From contig WPIO01000001.1 in assembly GCA_009760855.2 (NCBI GenBank), positions 24,013,001 to 24,077,000 of the forward strand: a DNA stretch of 64,000 bases, given 5' to 3'. Under the pieces are notes generated by a model that ran no database searches, was not told the origin of the DNA, and saw only the letters and a list, made by a program, of their open reading frames with translations. This DNA comes from Cristatella mucedo. Lineage: Eukaryota > Bryozoa > Phylactolaemata > Cristatellidae. Numbering within the stretch: the first letter of the stretch is position 1; each line of letters starts with the position of its first letter. Position numbers and translations under genes: made by a program. Below are positions 45,839 through 56,142 of this stretch, one piece after another.

Positions 45839-46680
45839 AGTGGGAGAGCTGTAAGTCCTATTGAAAATGGCAACATGCTAACACCAAAAGGACCAATAGG
45901 ACTAGTTTAATGTCAAGACATTTTCAAACTGCTATGCTGGAAAGTGCCCTATATAACGAACTTGTGTACTAACATGATAAAATGCATCGTTTGCGAAGTG
46001 GATTTTCTTGATCCAGCGAGGTCTTTCATTGGAACCTGTTCACAAGGTATTGAAGTCAGGGTTTTTTACTACGACGAGAGAATACATAAGCAATGTGAAG
46101 ATATGACTTGAAAATATTTGACAGCTGTACGCTCAGCTACATGCGTCACGAAGGCCTCGATTTAATTTAAAGCACAGACTTGACCACACTGGAATTACTT
46201 AAATAATTGATAAGTCGTGCTCTTGATATCTCTACTGACTGCTATCGCAGTACTTGAAAGATCGAGGACACACTGGCAGCACGGCGTAGCTGGTGCTACT
46301 GCGAGTTACTTTAAGCAGCTTCTTGGAGTATACCACTGCCATGATAAGTTCCAACTGACAAACTAAAAGAGTGGCACTAAATGGCAGAAGTGGCCATAGC
46401 AGTAGCCACAGGTCATCGTCATATAGCCCGCGTCCCAGAAGGGCTTAGGGCAACTGAGGGGCGCAGACGGAAACACTACTTGCGTGTAGGACAAGACCTG
46501 AAAAATTTACACAGGAGCAAGAGTCAAGAGACGGAATAGACCCGCAATTATTGCAAACTTCTAGCGCAAAACCACAATGTCTATTTGACAGAAACTCGGC
46601 GGTTGCCTGTCGAGTGGAATTGAGACATAATTTCATCGTTCGTTACGGTCGGGGGCGAGTAGGAATAGGGGCAGCCCAGG
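45839..46680. other. No recognised feature
   Basis: Non-coding sequence between SINE S1 and a CpG-rich block. Confidence 0.35.
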
Positions 46681-46689
46681 TCGCTACCC

Positions 46690-47960
46690 TGCTGTAGATG
46701 ACATTTGCTTCCCGGCTCCGCCGCTGGCTATTGGCTGGCGACTGGGAGCTTAGAAAACGATGCAATGTGGCGCTGGAGCGCGAATCGTCGACCCGCGGGT
46801 AAAGCGCTACAATAACGCCGGGATTTGCATAATTAGGTGCAAGAAAAATAGCATTTCTCCGGTCCTGCTTTACCTACGACAGTGTGATTTGAAGCTTATT
46901 GGACTGAGCCGGATCTAAACAAGTCGCGTGCCCTATAAGGTCGTACGTTCGGCTATGGCTAGAAGGAAGGTATCTGCACGGCCGCATGGTTAGATTGGCT
47001 TAAAACGAGCGCAAACCCCGCGTGGCCTGCCCAGGATATCTTAGATGCAGGTGACGCCCCAACTTCCGCTTGGTAGCAGCTGGCTTGACTCGCGGGTCAG
47101 TTACCCAGGTGGCCCAGCTACGTTACATCGAGCGGGTCGTAGCCGAGCTGGCGAGGTCGAGGCAGCCGGTTTAGGCCGGCGCGCCAGCCGCCCGCACGCT
47201 CCTGCGTTGTTCGCGCGGGAGGACAAGCCAACCGGGACGCTAGGTTCGCGTAAGTCACATCTCTGGGGACGGGCTTGCAGTGGTGACCGGTTGTGGGGAG
47301 AGACATGTCTTCCTCCATCGCCGAGTCATTCACCACCCCTTGCCATTCATTGGACCCCCAGCTCCGGCAACAGCTGTGCGGCGACCCTACCCAGGCGGTT
47401 CCGCTCCCTAGAGTTAAATCTGCGAGCGCGACGCGCTTTCCGGTCCCGCTTCTCCGCGCGGCGCTTTTCGTTCGACTGCGGACGCGCGCTATTTCCAGCG
47501 TCGGCGGAGCGCTAGCGGGTGCTCAGCGGTCGAGCCAACGACGTTGCTTTCCCTCATGGCAGAGATGCAGCGGCCGGCTCGCTTCTACTCGCTCGCCGCT
47601 CCGGCTCACCATCCTCGACCAACTCGCCGGGGCACGAACGCGCGCCAGCCGCCGCGAGCGGGCGCAGGGCGCAGCGGCTCGAGCGCGCGGGTGCCCGGCT
47701 GCAGGAGCGCGGAGGCGTGTCGAAGTCGTGCGCGTCGTCAACTTCAGTCGGGTGGCGAGGCTGGCGTCGACTCGGGGTGAGTTGATGACTGCAACTCCGT
47801 TAACGGATGGCATGCTCGTGCATGTAGACACTATGCACCGATCTGGCGAGCTAATCCGAGTCGCACAGGTCGCGGAAGTGATATAGGCGGCGGGAGTCGA
47901 ATGACGTCGGCGGGGAAATTGGCTGTGGAGTATTTAACCCGCAGCTTTTAAAGGTTGGCA
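46690..47960. promoter_or_regulatory. CpG-rich block, possible promoter or CpG island
   Basis: Dense CG dinucleotides, strongest at 47150-47770, contrast with the AT-rich surroundings. CCAAT-type sites occur near 46725-46740 (GCTATTGGCTGGC). GTAAGT at 47249 and GTGAGT at 47778 could be donors of a first exon. Open frames run on both strands (47045-47515, 47293-47886, and 47523-47831 minus) as expected for GC-rich DNA. None encodes a domain I know, so the linked gene, if any, is unidentified. Confidence 0.4.
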
Positions 47961-47997
47961 AGCCCCTGCGGCGAACTCAGTGTCGCAAGACAGTAAG

Positions 47998-48106
47998 TAA
48001 TAATAATAATACATTTGTACATTTGAACAGAGCCCTCGGAGAACTTGCCTCTTTCTAGGCGCTTTGCAGATGCTGTAAAGAAAGCGTGATCAAATGTTTA
48101 GTGGTA
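47998..48106 (-). mobile_element. LINE A 3' end, first of two in tandem, minus strand
   Basis: The AATAATAATAATACATTTGT tail is followed by GAGCCCTCGGAGAACTTGCC and GGCGCTTTGCAGATGCTGTA. It stops where a second family A tail begins. Confidence 0.8.
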
Positions 48107-48325
48107 ATAATAATAACGCATTTGATATAGCGCCCTCAGAGAAATCAATCTCTCTCTAGGCACTTTACATTTGCTGCAAAGGAAGCCCGATCGAATGGTT
48201 AGTGGGTTAGCTTGCATAATGTCAGCATGCATGACATGTTTAGAGGTGACATGCACTGTGCCAACATGTATGGCATGGCGAGTAGTAGCATGCATAGTGT
48301 CAGCATGCCTAGATCGCTTGATCCG
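48107..48325 (-). mobile_element. LINE A 3' end, second of two in tandem, minus strand
   Basis: The AATAATAATAACGCATTTGA tail is followed by GCGCCCTCAGAGAAATCAAT, GGCACTTTACATTTGCTGCA and the CATGC-rich UTR repeats up to about 48320. It lies directly next to the previous tail in the same orientation. Confidence 0.82.
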
Positions 48326-48519
48326 CTGTCAACCGCTGGTCCGGCTGCGAGCCGCGGGGCATTTCTAACGAGCAGATGAGAACTCGCAAACCCACGTCGA
48401 GGAATCATATGCTCTGATCTGTTGAGTTCCTTAACCGACTCTAGAAAGCTTTAACACTGGACGGTGGGACTTTCACACTCTACGCCGCCGAGTAGGCGAT
48501 CGAACATAGCTGAAAGCCA

Positions 48520-48685
48520 CTCGCTATAGCAGCCCCTTAGCCTCGTAGCGGCAAGAGAGCTTGTGCGACTATCAGCCCACGTGCAGCATGCAATAAATGA
48601 TTGTCTGCAGCATAACTCGAACCCGAAACTTGAATCTTGAAGAACGAGCACCTTACCCTTGGGCTAAGGCCTAGCCCCGACACCA
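48520..48685 (-). mobile_element. SINE S1 copy, minus strand
   Basis: On the minus strand GGGCTAAGG and GGTAAGGTGCTCG resemble the A-box region and TCGGGTTCGAGTTATGC the B-box. The body then follows the 45664 copy in diverged form (GCTCTCTTGCCGCTACGAGG). Confidence 0.6.
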
Positions 48686-48854
48686 GGGAGCATTTGGCGT
48701 AGGCATCGTTCCCGAATGAGCCACAACTGCTGCAGATGCTTTTGTCCAGGTTATACCATTCCACTCCGCGATTGTGTCTGGGGATGATACATTGATCCTG
48801 GTGTGTCGTGCGAGATTGTGATGCCTAGCGACAACAATTAACTACACTGCGTTG

Positions 48855-49281
48855 TAAATCCATCAATATAAATAATATCAATAATATCGATAACATCTTT
48901 ACGTAGAACCCAAGGGAATACAAACTCTTTATAGGCACTTAACACGAAACGCTTCGCGTCAAATTGGGTAGTCATAACATTCTCAGTTGTTGCAAAAACG
49001 CAAAGGCATCGCACAGTACAATTCACTCGGACGGAACAAAGGCTGCTAGGAATAGGTTGGTTTTAGTGCCGTTTTGACTGTCGTCAAAGGGATGCTGCCT
49101 AATGCCAGCCACTAGAGAGTTCCAGGCTGCAGGAGCATTGTTACTAACGGCATGGGACTCTCCGAGAGATTTTAAGTTCGCAAGAGGCTCAACCGGAATA
49201 CCCGAGTCAGAGGAGTGGGTAATGCTCAGGGAAGCGAAGTTATGAAGTACTTCAGCCGAAAGGTAGGGCTGATCAAAGGAG

Positions 49282-49358
<77 letters not shown>

Positions 49359-50695
49359 GAATCTTTTAAGTCTTGACGCTGCTTGCTGGGATAGCCAGCA
49401 GTGAAGAGATTAGTGATGTAATGTGGCAGTTGCGACTTCTGTGTCAAGCGAACCTAGCTGCCGAGTTTTCGCCCACTGTGTACGTCTTATTGCACAGGCA
49501 GGAAGACCTGTAAGTTTCGAGATGCAGTAGTCTATTCGGGGTGTCACGAATTCGTGGACCAGCTTGGCTGTGGTGTATTTACCTTAGCCAGACCGTATTG
49601 TCGCCATTTTACGTAGGCGAATGCCGGCAGACAGAGCAGTGGATCCGATGTAGTCATCTCGGATGCCTAAGCGAGACGACAGACGCTCAAGAATAATTTG
49701 GTTATCAAAGGTATAAAAAGCTGCCGAGAGAACAAACAGAACTAGAAAAAAGATTTTGTCAGGGTTACAGAAAGGTCACTATACACTATACTGTCACTAG
49801 TCACTGCATCACTGACTCTGCGGAGTGTCTACTCAGATTTGACTAAACCTTACTTTCTAGATTTGAAGTTTTGTTATGTGGGTTTAACTTGAATGAAACT
49901 ATATGTTTTCGTATTTATGATAGGAACGGCAATTCTATAATGAATTTTATATATTTATGCGGAAAGCAGCCTCTTTTAAAGATGATGGGACTATTACCTA
50001 AGAGTAACAACAGATTTACCACGTTAGTTAGAAAGGGCAGCAGTAAAGCTAGATGTCTCAGAACTGTAGATATGGGGCTTAAAGGGCTATTAGTCTTCTT
50101 AGACTTTGATATCAGCTTCTATATGGGAGCTGCTGAGGCAGGATTGAATGTGTACATTGAAGTAAAGCAAGGGACGGATGCTGAAGACTTCAGGCAGGGT
50201 GTAACCTTGTGAATTAAATTTCTGATTTTGTCTATCTCGATGCCAAAAAAGCTATTAAAACGATCCGCTATATCAGGGTATGGGTCGCAAGGTGTTGTGC
50301 TAACTTGGGTTTGGTTAAGGAGATGATGTACCTTCGACCTCAGAATTTTTGGATTGCTTACCTGGGATTCCACTAGGCTCTAATAAACAGTAGACTAGGA
50401 TTTAGCTGTTATGGATTGGTACGACCAGTACTATTCCACGTATGTATTTTATGGGCAGTCAGTCCTGATCATCTTAATGCTTTCTAAAGCTCGCGCTTGG
50501 TATTCCAAACTAGGTTAACATTTGAAGTAAACCATCGTCTACTTAGGCGAGGATGTGCATATTGCATAATCAAATGAGCTATCTCATCCAGAACATCGAC
50601 AAGCGTCGTCCTGAAATATTCCATAAATGAGAGCAGGTCAGATGGAAGATTGGGTACAAGTGGCCCTGATATTTTTCAGTGTTTTACTGGACTGT
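48855..50695 (-). mobile_element. LINE A-like element, reverse-transcriptase and 3' part, minus strand
   Basis: The tail-side sequence starts near 48860 (AATAATATCAATAATATCGA, then GAACCCAAGGGAATACAAAC). The C-terminal domain spans about 49080-49480 and is interrupted by a GA microsatellite. A short reverse-transcriptase part lies near 49680-49860 and the linker (YPDIADRFNSFFGIEIDKIR) at 50119-50373. Much of the reverse-transcriptase core is missing between these, so the copy has an internal deletion. More diverged linker sequence reaches SINE S1 at 50700. Confidence 0.65.
49285..49353 (+). repeat. (GA)n microsatellite, 69 bp, inside a LINE
   Basis: An uninterrupted GA run lies within the C-terminal coding region of the LINE A-like copy and disrupts its frame. 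The minus-strand Leu-Ser repeat frame through it is an artefact. Confidence 0.95.
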
Positions 50696-50699
50696 CACT

Positions 50700-50872
50700 T
50701 GTTATTAGCTCAGATGTAGGGTGCTCGAATTTCACGCTCAACGTGGCTGGTTCGAGTCCTGCTGCAGGCAACCCTGTAATGCCCACTGCAAGCTGCGGCT
50801 CTGCCGCCTCTATATAAAATGAGGCTGTTTGATCATCTGACCTTACTTAAGGTAATTGGTTGAGCAACTTCA
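50700..50872 (+). mobile_element. SINE S1 copy inserted in a LINE
   Basis: TAGGGTGCTCGAATTTCACG, GGCTGGTTCGAGTCCTGCTG (B-box) and GCCCACTGCAAGCTGCGGCT (body) are followed by AAAATGAGGCTGTTTGATCA. It interrupts the LINE A-like element between linker and endonuclease parts, with LINE sequence on both sides in the same orientation. Confidence 0.78.
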
Positions 50873-50884
50873 ATATTCGGGTTC

Positions 50885-51370
50885 TTTAGGTTTTAAAATT
50901 TGAAGACAATTTTGATGCCAACAGGAAAATATACTGTAGAGAGATATGGACCAGCATGCGGTACATGTGCAGAAATTGGTAATAGTAGGCGTTGGCTGTG
51001 CACAGGCGTGGAGGAATATCTGATCGACAGTGTGACCGATGATCTGAGTAGGCTCATGCACGTGAGCCACGAGAGAAAATGAATCTGGAAAAGAGCTGAG
51101 TTCGACACGTCAAGGGTCATTTGGGCTATCTGAATGAATACTGTAACCAACCAGTGTGATTAAGGGACGATTTATGGAATGCGGATCGAAATGAGGTGTA
51201 AAAAACCGTAGCTTAAGCAAGTCTTGATACCTAGGGTGGGGGAGCAATAGATGTCTGCCAACATTGGTAGCGTGCGTTTGGAGGGACTCATTGTGCAAGA
51301 GAGTCGAAGGACTTCTCTTCGAGGGGACTCAATTAGGACTAGCCACTCCACTACTAGCATTATTTGACCT
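50885..51370 (-). mobile_element. LINE A-like endonuclease-domain fragment, minus strand
   Basis: The minus-strand frame 50870-51070 reads AHVHEPTQIIGHTVDQIFLH, the P(T/S)H..GHTLD motif of apurinic-type LINE endonucleases. Upstream SIHSDSPNDP is the GD.N.H.D.P equivalent. It continues the element at 48855-50695 across the inserted SINE and ends against the tail of the next LINE A copy at 51374. Confidence 0.65.
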
Positions 51371-51373
51371 TAG

Positions 51374-52925
51374 AATAATAATAATAATAATAATGCACTT
51401 GATAAAGCGCCCTCAGAGAACTCAATCTCTTTCTAGGCGCTTTACATTTTCTGCAAAGGGAAACGCGATTGAATGGTGAGTAATATCATGCTTGATAAAC
51501 AACATGAATAACATGGTTAGGGGTGACATCCACAGAGTCAGCATGCAAATGTGGTTAGTGGCAGCATGCACAGTTTCAGCATGCATAAGCACGTGAAGAA
51601 CGAATCAATGGGACCCACTGAATGCTGTTCTAAATAGGTGTGTTTTGAAGTTCTTTTTCATGTGGTCAAGTCAGGGGATATTGTGACGCAAGTCGGGAGG
51701 TAGTTCCAGGCTTTGGGACCATACGAACTAAATGCACGGTCTCCAAAGGATTTGAGTTTTGTACGAGGTATTGGTAAACTATTGGATTCCGAAAAGCGGG
51801 TGGTACGATGCTTGTCCTTGTGGGGGAGTAGATCTGAGAGATAGGCTGGAGCCAAAGAATAATGTGACCTAAAAGTGAGTGACAAAACCTTGAAGTCAAT
51901 CTGTTGCTTGACTGGTAACCAGTGCAGGTCGGCGAAAAGTGGTGTGATGTGGCAACTGCGATGCTCACAACAGACAAGCCTGACTGCAGAGTTTTGTAGC
52001 AGCTGCAATCGCCTGATTGCACATGCCAATAGGCCAGCATCTAAACAAGCCCGGATTTGAGCAATTTTGTGTATCTGAAAGTAGACAGACTTGATTGTGG
52101 AGCTGATGTGGTGTCTAATAAGAGGTCACTTTGGAACATGACACCTAGATTTTGAGCTGATTCGACAGGAGAAATGCTGGCAGAGCCAATTTTGAGCGTC
52201 AGCCTTTCCAATTTCTGAATCATACTGGGTTTGCTGATAACTAATAGGTTAGTTTTATCATCGTTTAGCTTAAGAAAATTTAATGCCATCCATTTGTGGA
52301 TGTCATCAGTACATGCAGAAACGGAGTTAAGAGAATTTGAGGTGCTCGAAGGCTGGGAGGGATCAAAGCAAAGGTACAACTGAGTGTTACCCGCATAGGC
52401 GTGAAAGCCTAGATTGTGCTTGGCAATCACATCAGCAAGAGGGAGAGTATAAACCGTGAAAAGAACCGGACCTAGCACGGAGCCCTGAGGTACCCCATAT
52501 TTCAGAAGTTCCTCGGATGATCTTTGTCCATTCACGTCAATACTCTGGAGTCTCCCACTGAGATAGGACCTGAACTATTGCAGAGCAGTGCCAGTGATGC
52601 CCTGGCGAGATGAGAGGCGCTCTAGAAGAATTTTGTGATCGATAGTATCAAAAGCTGCCGAAAGATCGAGCAAAACAAGCAGAGACACTCTACCCATGTC
52701 TGCATTGCTAAGTAGGTCGTTGTATACCCTAAGCGACGCTGACTCTGTGGAGTGATTAGCTCTAAAACCAGACTGAAACTTACTAGCAAGGTTTGAAGTT
52801 TCGATATATGAGTCCAACTGGTCTGCCACGACCCGTTCCAATGTTTTTGATAGGAACGGTGTAGAATAAAATAGGAAAGAAAGGAACAGTAAAGAAAGAG
52901 GGGCCTCCAAGAGTGGCGTCGATTA
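51374..52925 (-). mobile_element. LINE A copy, minus strand, reverse-transcriptase to tail
   Basis: It has an (AAT)n tail at 51374-51395, 3' UTR to about 51655, the C-terminal domain (51658-52029), the reverse-transcriptase with VPQGSVLGPVLF (52041-52535) and LLDLSAAFDTIDHKILLERL (52575-52910). This is a well-preserved family A copy, 5'-truncated at about 52925. It abuts the end of the LINE A-like endonuclease fragment. Confidence 0.9.
51658..52910 (-). pseudogene. LINE A reverse-transcriptase pseudogene, minus strand
   Basis: Three frames in order (52910-52575, 52535-52041, 52029-51658) carry the fingers, palm and C-terminal domain: ASKFQSGFRANHSTESASLR, LLDLSAAFDTIDHKILLERL and GVPQGSVLGPVLFTVYTLPL. 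The catalytic box is YAGN (minus strand, 52388-52399) instead of YADD, so both metal-binding Asp residues are lost. With the frameshifts, this copy is inactive. Confidence 0.85.
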
Positions 52926-53037
52926 TCAAAATGGACAGCAAGGAACAGCAAACAGTTTTTTCAGATCTCGGTTGCTGTAAAAAGTCGAGGCAGTCGTCTA
53001 GAATCATGTCGCTTATTACCAGGGGCTTATTAAATAT

Positions 53038-53205
53038 AAGTAAACAAAATGTGTGTTAAGCGCCCTAACAGAACTTAATCTCTATTGAGGTGCTTCACAT
53101 ACGCAACGGGGCTCGAGCCTACGACCTCGGTAGTTAAATCAATTCATCTTGACCTCGGTCGGGGCGTGCAGCACCTTAACCACTCGCTAAACTAGCGCGG
53201 TTTGC
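53038..53205 (-). mobile_element. SINE S2 copy with LINE A-like tail, minus strand
   Basis: On the minus strand: GAGTGGTTAAGGTGCTGCAC (A-box region), GAGGTCGTAGGCTCGAGCCC (B-box), then TGTGAAGCACCTCAATAGAG and ATTAAGTTCTGTTAGGGCGC, resembling the LINE A 3' end. It has a longer middle segment (CAAGATGAATTGATTTAAC) than the 44350 copy, shared with 28610. Confidence 0.8.
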
Positions 53206-53854
53206 GAATGGAGCGCGCCTTCCAATAGGCATCTTTGAGAGTGGCTCCTGGGATTTTAGAGGACGTAATGACCATCAAATTACAGTAATTTGCTGCAGAG
53301 CTGTAGCGAAAGGGTGCTGGGTGGCTTCAAACGAATTCAATTACTGGTGATCTGCCCCTTACTCGCTCCCCCACTTCGCCTCGGCTTTCTACGGGAATGT
53401 CCAACTCGTAAACCCTGTCAGAGAAAATCGCGTCCAGAAATTCTTTTTAACGTCTATGACAAAACGGTCAAAGGCGCGCGTGAGAGTGCCGAACAGGTCG
53501 ATCATTAATAGCCGGCAAACCTATGGTGGGCGCTAACTCGGGCGCTTCAGTGGTGGGATGGCTCGATTACGGGAGCTCATGCCAATTTGATGGTGGCGCA
53601 TCATTTAATGAGGATGAACGCGCAATTTCTTATTAATTATGGGCAAAAAACAAATAAGCTTGCAATCGGTCTTACCAACCTCAGATTAGGAGTTCAACAG
53701 TCGTAAGAACTTTGATTATCAGAAAATTTGGCACCGATCGGAAAAAGCGCGTCTCGTTTGGTGAGCTGGTAGCGGTATTGCTCAGATATAAAACCATGGC
53801 TGACTCCGAACGTTAGCAGCGTTGGTTAACAGCTGATTCACGCTGCAAGTTGCT
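53206..53854. other. No recognised feature
   Basis: Moderately CpG-rich non-coding sequence. A 72-codon open frame at 53290-53508 has no known motif. Confidence 0.3.
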
Positions 53855-54005
53855 GTCAGAATTATATGCCAAGGTCAAGGTGCTCACCTTTACGACTGAG
53901 ATCATGTGCTCGAACCCTGTGACATACATACTACCGACTGTAAACTGCCTGGACGCAGAACCGGTTCCCTTTGGGCACTATTAAATGAATTATATTTATA
54001 TATCT
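53855..54005 (+). mobile_element. SINE S2 copy, plus strand
   Basis: AAGGTCAAGGTGCTCACC, TGAGATCATGTGCTCGAACC (B-box region) and an end TTCCCTTTGGGCACTATTAA followed by ATGAATTATATTTATATA parallel the reverse complement of the 44350 copy, including the terminal ATGAATTATAT. Confidence 0.65.
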
Positions 54006-54239
54006 CTACATATCCCGCTGATTTGATTTTGAAAACAGTGGTCGCAATGCATTTGGATCGTTTGAAAGTTGCCCTCGAGTCTCAAAAAGCTCCTGTCAGC
54101 AGCAATTATAAACTCAACAAGCCTATGACATGATTCTCTTGATGCAAGTGTAATACGATTCTTGCGACGCCAGTTTTACACACACGTTTCAGCTTGATTC
54201 ATCCGCGCGCTAGAGAGTGGCCTCAGACGACTCCTAGCG

Positions 54240-56003
54240 CAGCGTGGATCTTGTCATAACTTCTTCGTAATACCGTTGGGCATTCTGCCGATATCTTCGC
54301 TGTCACTATGCCAGAGCTGTCCTCCGATATACTTTTCAAAACAGGACCTGCTTAGCATAAGGTGTGAAATCGCCATTGATCAATGCCTACCGACGGGCCT
54401 TCTTCGGCGGGTCACTAAAAACCTCCTTGAATCCTGCGTTGGCCCTATCGACAGCTGGGCTATCAAACCTACGAAATGCAAGTTTCAAGCGCTTTTTAGC
54501 ACTGTGGTACAGCGCTCACTCGCCGTGCCTCATGAAGTGAAAAGTCGACCGTCGGCGGTTACTAAGGTACCGGCTGAATTTCTTGGCGCTGCGTCTACAG
54601 AGCCGGCTACGGGAGCAGCCTCTTAAAATTCCGCCTGTTAAATGTCCACTCACTAAAAATCAAGGGGCTCACTGCCCGCAATCAGGTTGTCCAGGAGAAG
54701 TTATATGCATTTCTGCTGACCGAGACGTGGGTGACGCCCTGCTATGGAGGCAGTCTATCTGAGACCGGTATCCCACCCGGGTTCTCATTCTTTCAGTCCC
54801 TATAGTGTGACTAGGTGGATGGCGGGGTGCTGCCGTGGTTCATGAATCGTTTGGCTATAAGACCTGCTGCTTTTTGCATGAACCTTAGTTTAAATCAGTT
54901 GCCTATCAGGTCCACATACAAAGACCGTGCCTCTCACAGCTGTGATATACCAACCTACTTCTGACTGCTTAAATGTGTTTCTGGAGGAGTTTTCGATGTT
55001 CCTCTCTAAAATATTCGCGTGTGACAGGCCATGTTGATCTCGGGAGACTTCAAAATTCATCTTGACAACCGTACCAACAGCCAGGTTCGCTCATTTCTTG
55101 ACTGTCGAGAGAACTTCGGTTTGGTTAAACACGTTAATCATACCACTCATATCGGTGGCCATATCCTGGATCTCGTGATCATTAAACAAGTCTGCCCCAC
55201 TGACCTTGCTGTGTACCCGATAATAACCTCGGATCATTGTTCAAGTGCTTCCACAGCTAGCCATCAAGTCTGATTTGTTTCTAAGATTAGGGACTGTCTA
55301 CCTCGGTGGCTTGCAAAAATGTCAACTAGATCTCAGCTAGATTATTGCAATTTCATTTTGGCTGGACTACCGAAAAAAGCCATTCGGTCACTGCAGCTGG
55401 TGGTAAATATGGCTGCTGGCTAGTTAGAAAATCCCAGAGGTTTGACCATATGTCTTCTTTGCTGAACTAGCTTCGAGATAGTTTCCGGTTGATCCACGGA
55501 TACAGAGTAAAGTTCTTACGCTGACCCACAAGGCCTGCCAAGGCTTGGCTTCTGCATACCTAGCTGAACTAGCTGAACTACTGCACCAGTTTCGGCCTCC
55601 TTGGGCCCTCAAGTGTTCTACGGACAATGAATTAGCTACTGTTCCGTTCCTTCGCTTAAAGACCGTCGGCGGCATAAGCTTTTGGTCTGCAGGTCCGAGA
55701 CTGCGGAACTCGCTTCCACAATGCTCACGCAACGACATCTTCTTTCCTATTGCCGACTGTGGCACATCCTTTCCAGCCGTCCTGAACTGATACTATCGCG
55801 CTACTAACTATATCAACTGCCCTCCTGACTCAGCAATGCTTGTCACTTTCTCTGTGTTAAGTGAGAAGAAGTCTATTGGCTACCGAATGCCTACTGAAAG
55901 CCGCTTAGGCTTTCAGTGGGCTATGGAAAACTCCAGCCTAGCAGCCACTTAGTCTGTGAGGCTTTGTAAAGTTACAGACGAAGATACATTACATTACATT
56001 ACA
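54240..56003 (+). mobile_element. LINE B copy with internal deletion (endonuclease joined to C-terminal domain)
   Basis: It has sequence upstream of the endonuclease (54240-54630), the endonuclease start (FRLLNVHSLKIKGLTA, LLTETWVTP near 54630-54740), then its end (NHTTHIGGHILDLVI, 55135-55185). At about 55275 it jumps directly to the C-terminal region (RDCLPRWLAKM, LDYCNFILAGLPKKA). The reverse-transcriptase, about 1.5 kb judged against the 5728 copy, is missing. It ends in GATACATTACATTACATTAC. Inactive. Confidence 0.82.
54633..55272 (+). pseudogene. LINE B endonuclease pseudogene
   Basis: This is the only endonuclease N-terminus of family B in the window. It shows the LNV.SL...K.L......D...LTETW opening, a frame-broken middle, and MLISGDFKIHLDN (55031-55070) followed by LVKHVNHTTHIGGHILDLVI and ITSDHCS (the SDH motif) at 55100-55250. 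This is an apurinic-type endonuclease that nicks target DNA in related active LINEs. Frameshifts and stops are present. Confidence 0.75.
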
Positions 56004-56142
56004 GTTGTACTAAAAGCTTCAAAAGTTCGAGCTTGTCAAGAAGCTTTGTGCTGTCAGAGCTCAGCGAATGCCTCACTTAGGACAAGGTCAAAATCAAAAG
56101 AGACTGGAGGTTAGATACGAGCACTCGAAGACCCTGAGTTCG

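Noticed and set aside
47293-47886. A 197-codon frame rich in Arg and Ala in the CpG-rich block
   Set aside because: Several frames on both strands are open here because stop codons are rare in GC-rich DNA. The protein has no domain I recognise.
54276-54626. A 116-codon frame considered as an independent host exon
   Set aside because: It runs directly into the LINE B endonuclease start in the same orientation and is best explained as the 5' part of that element.
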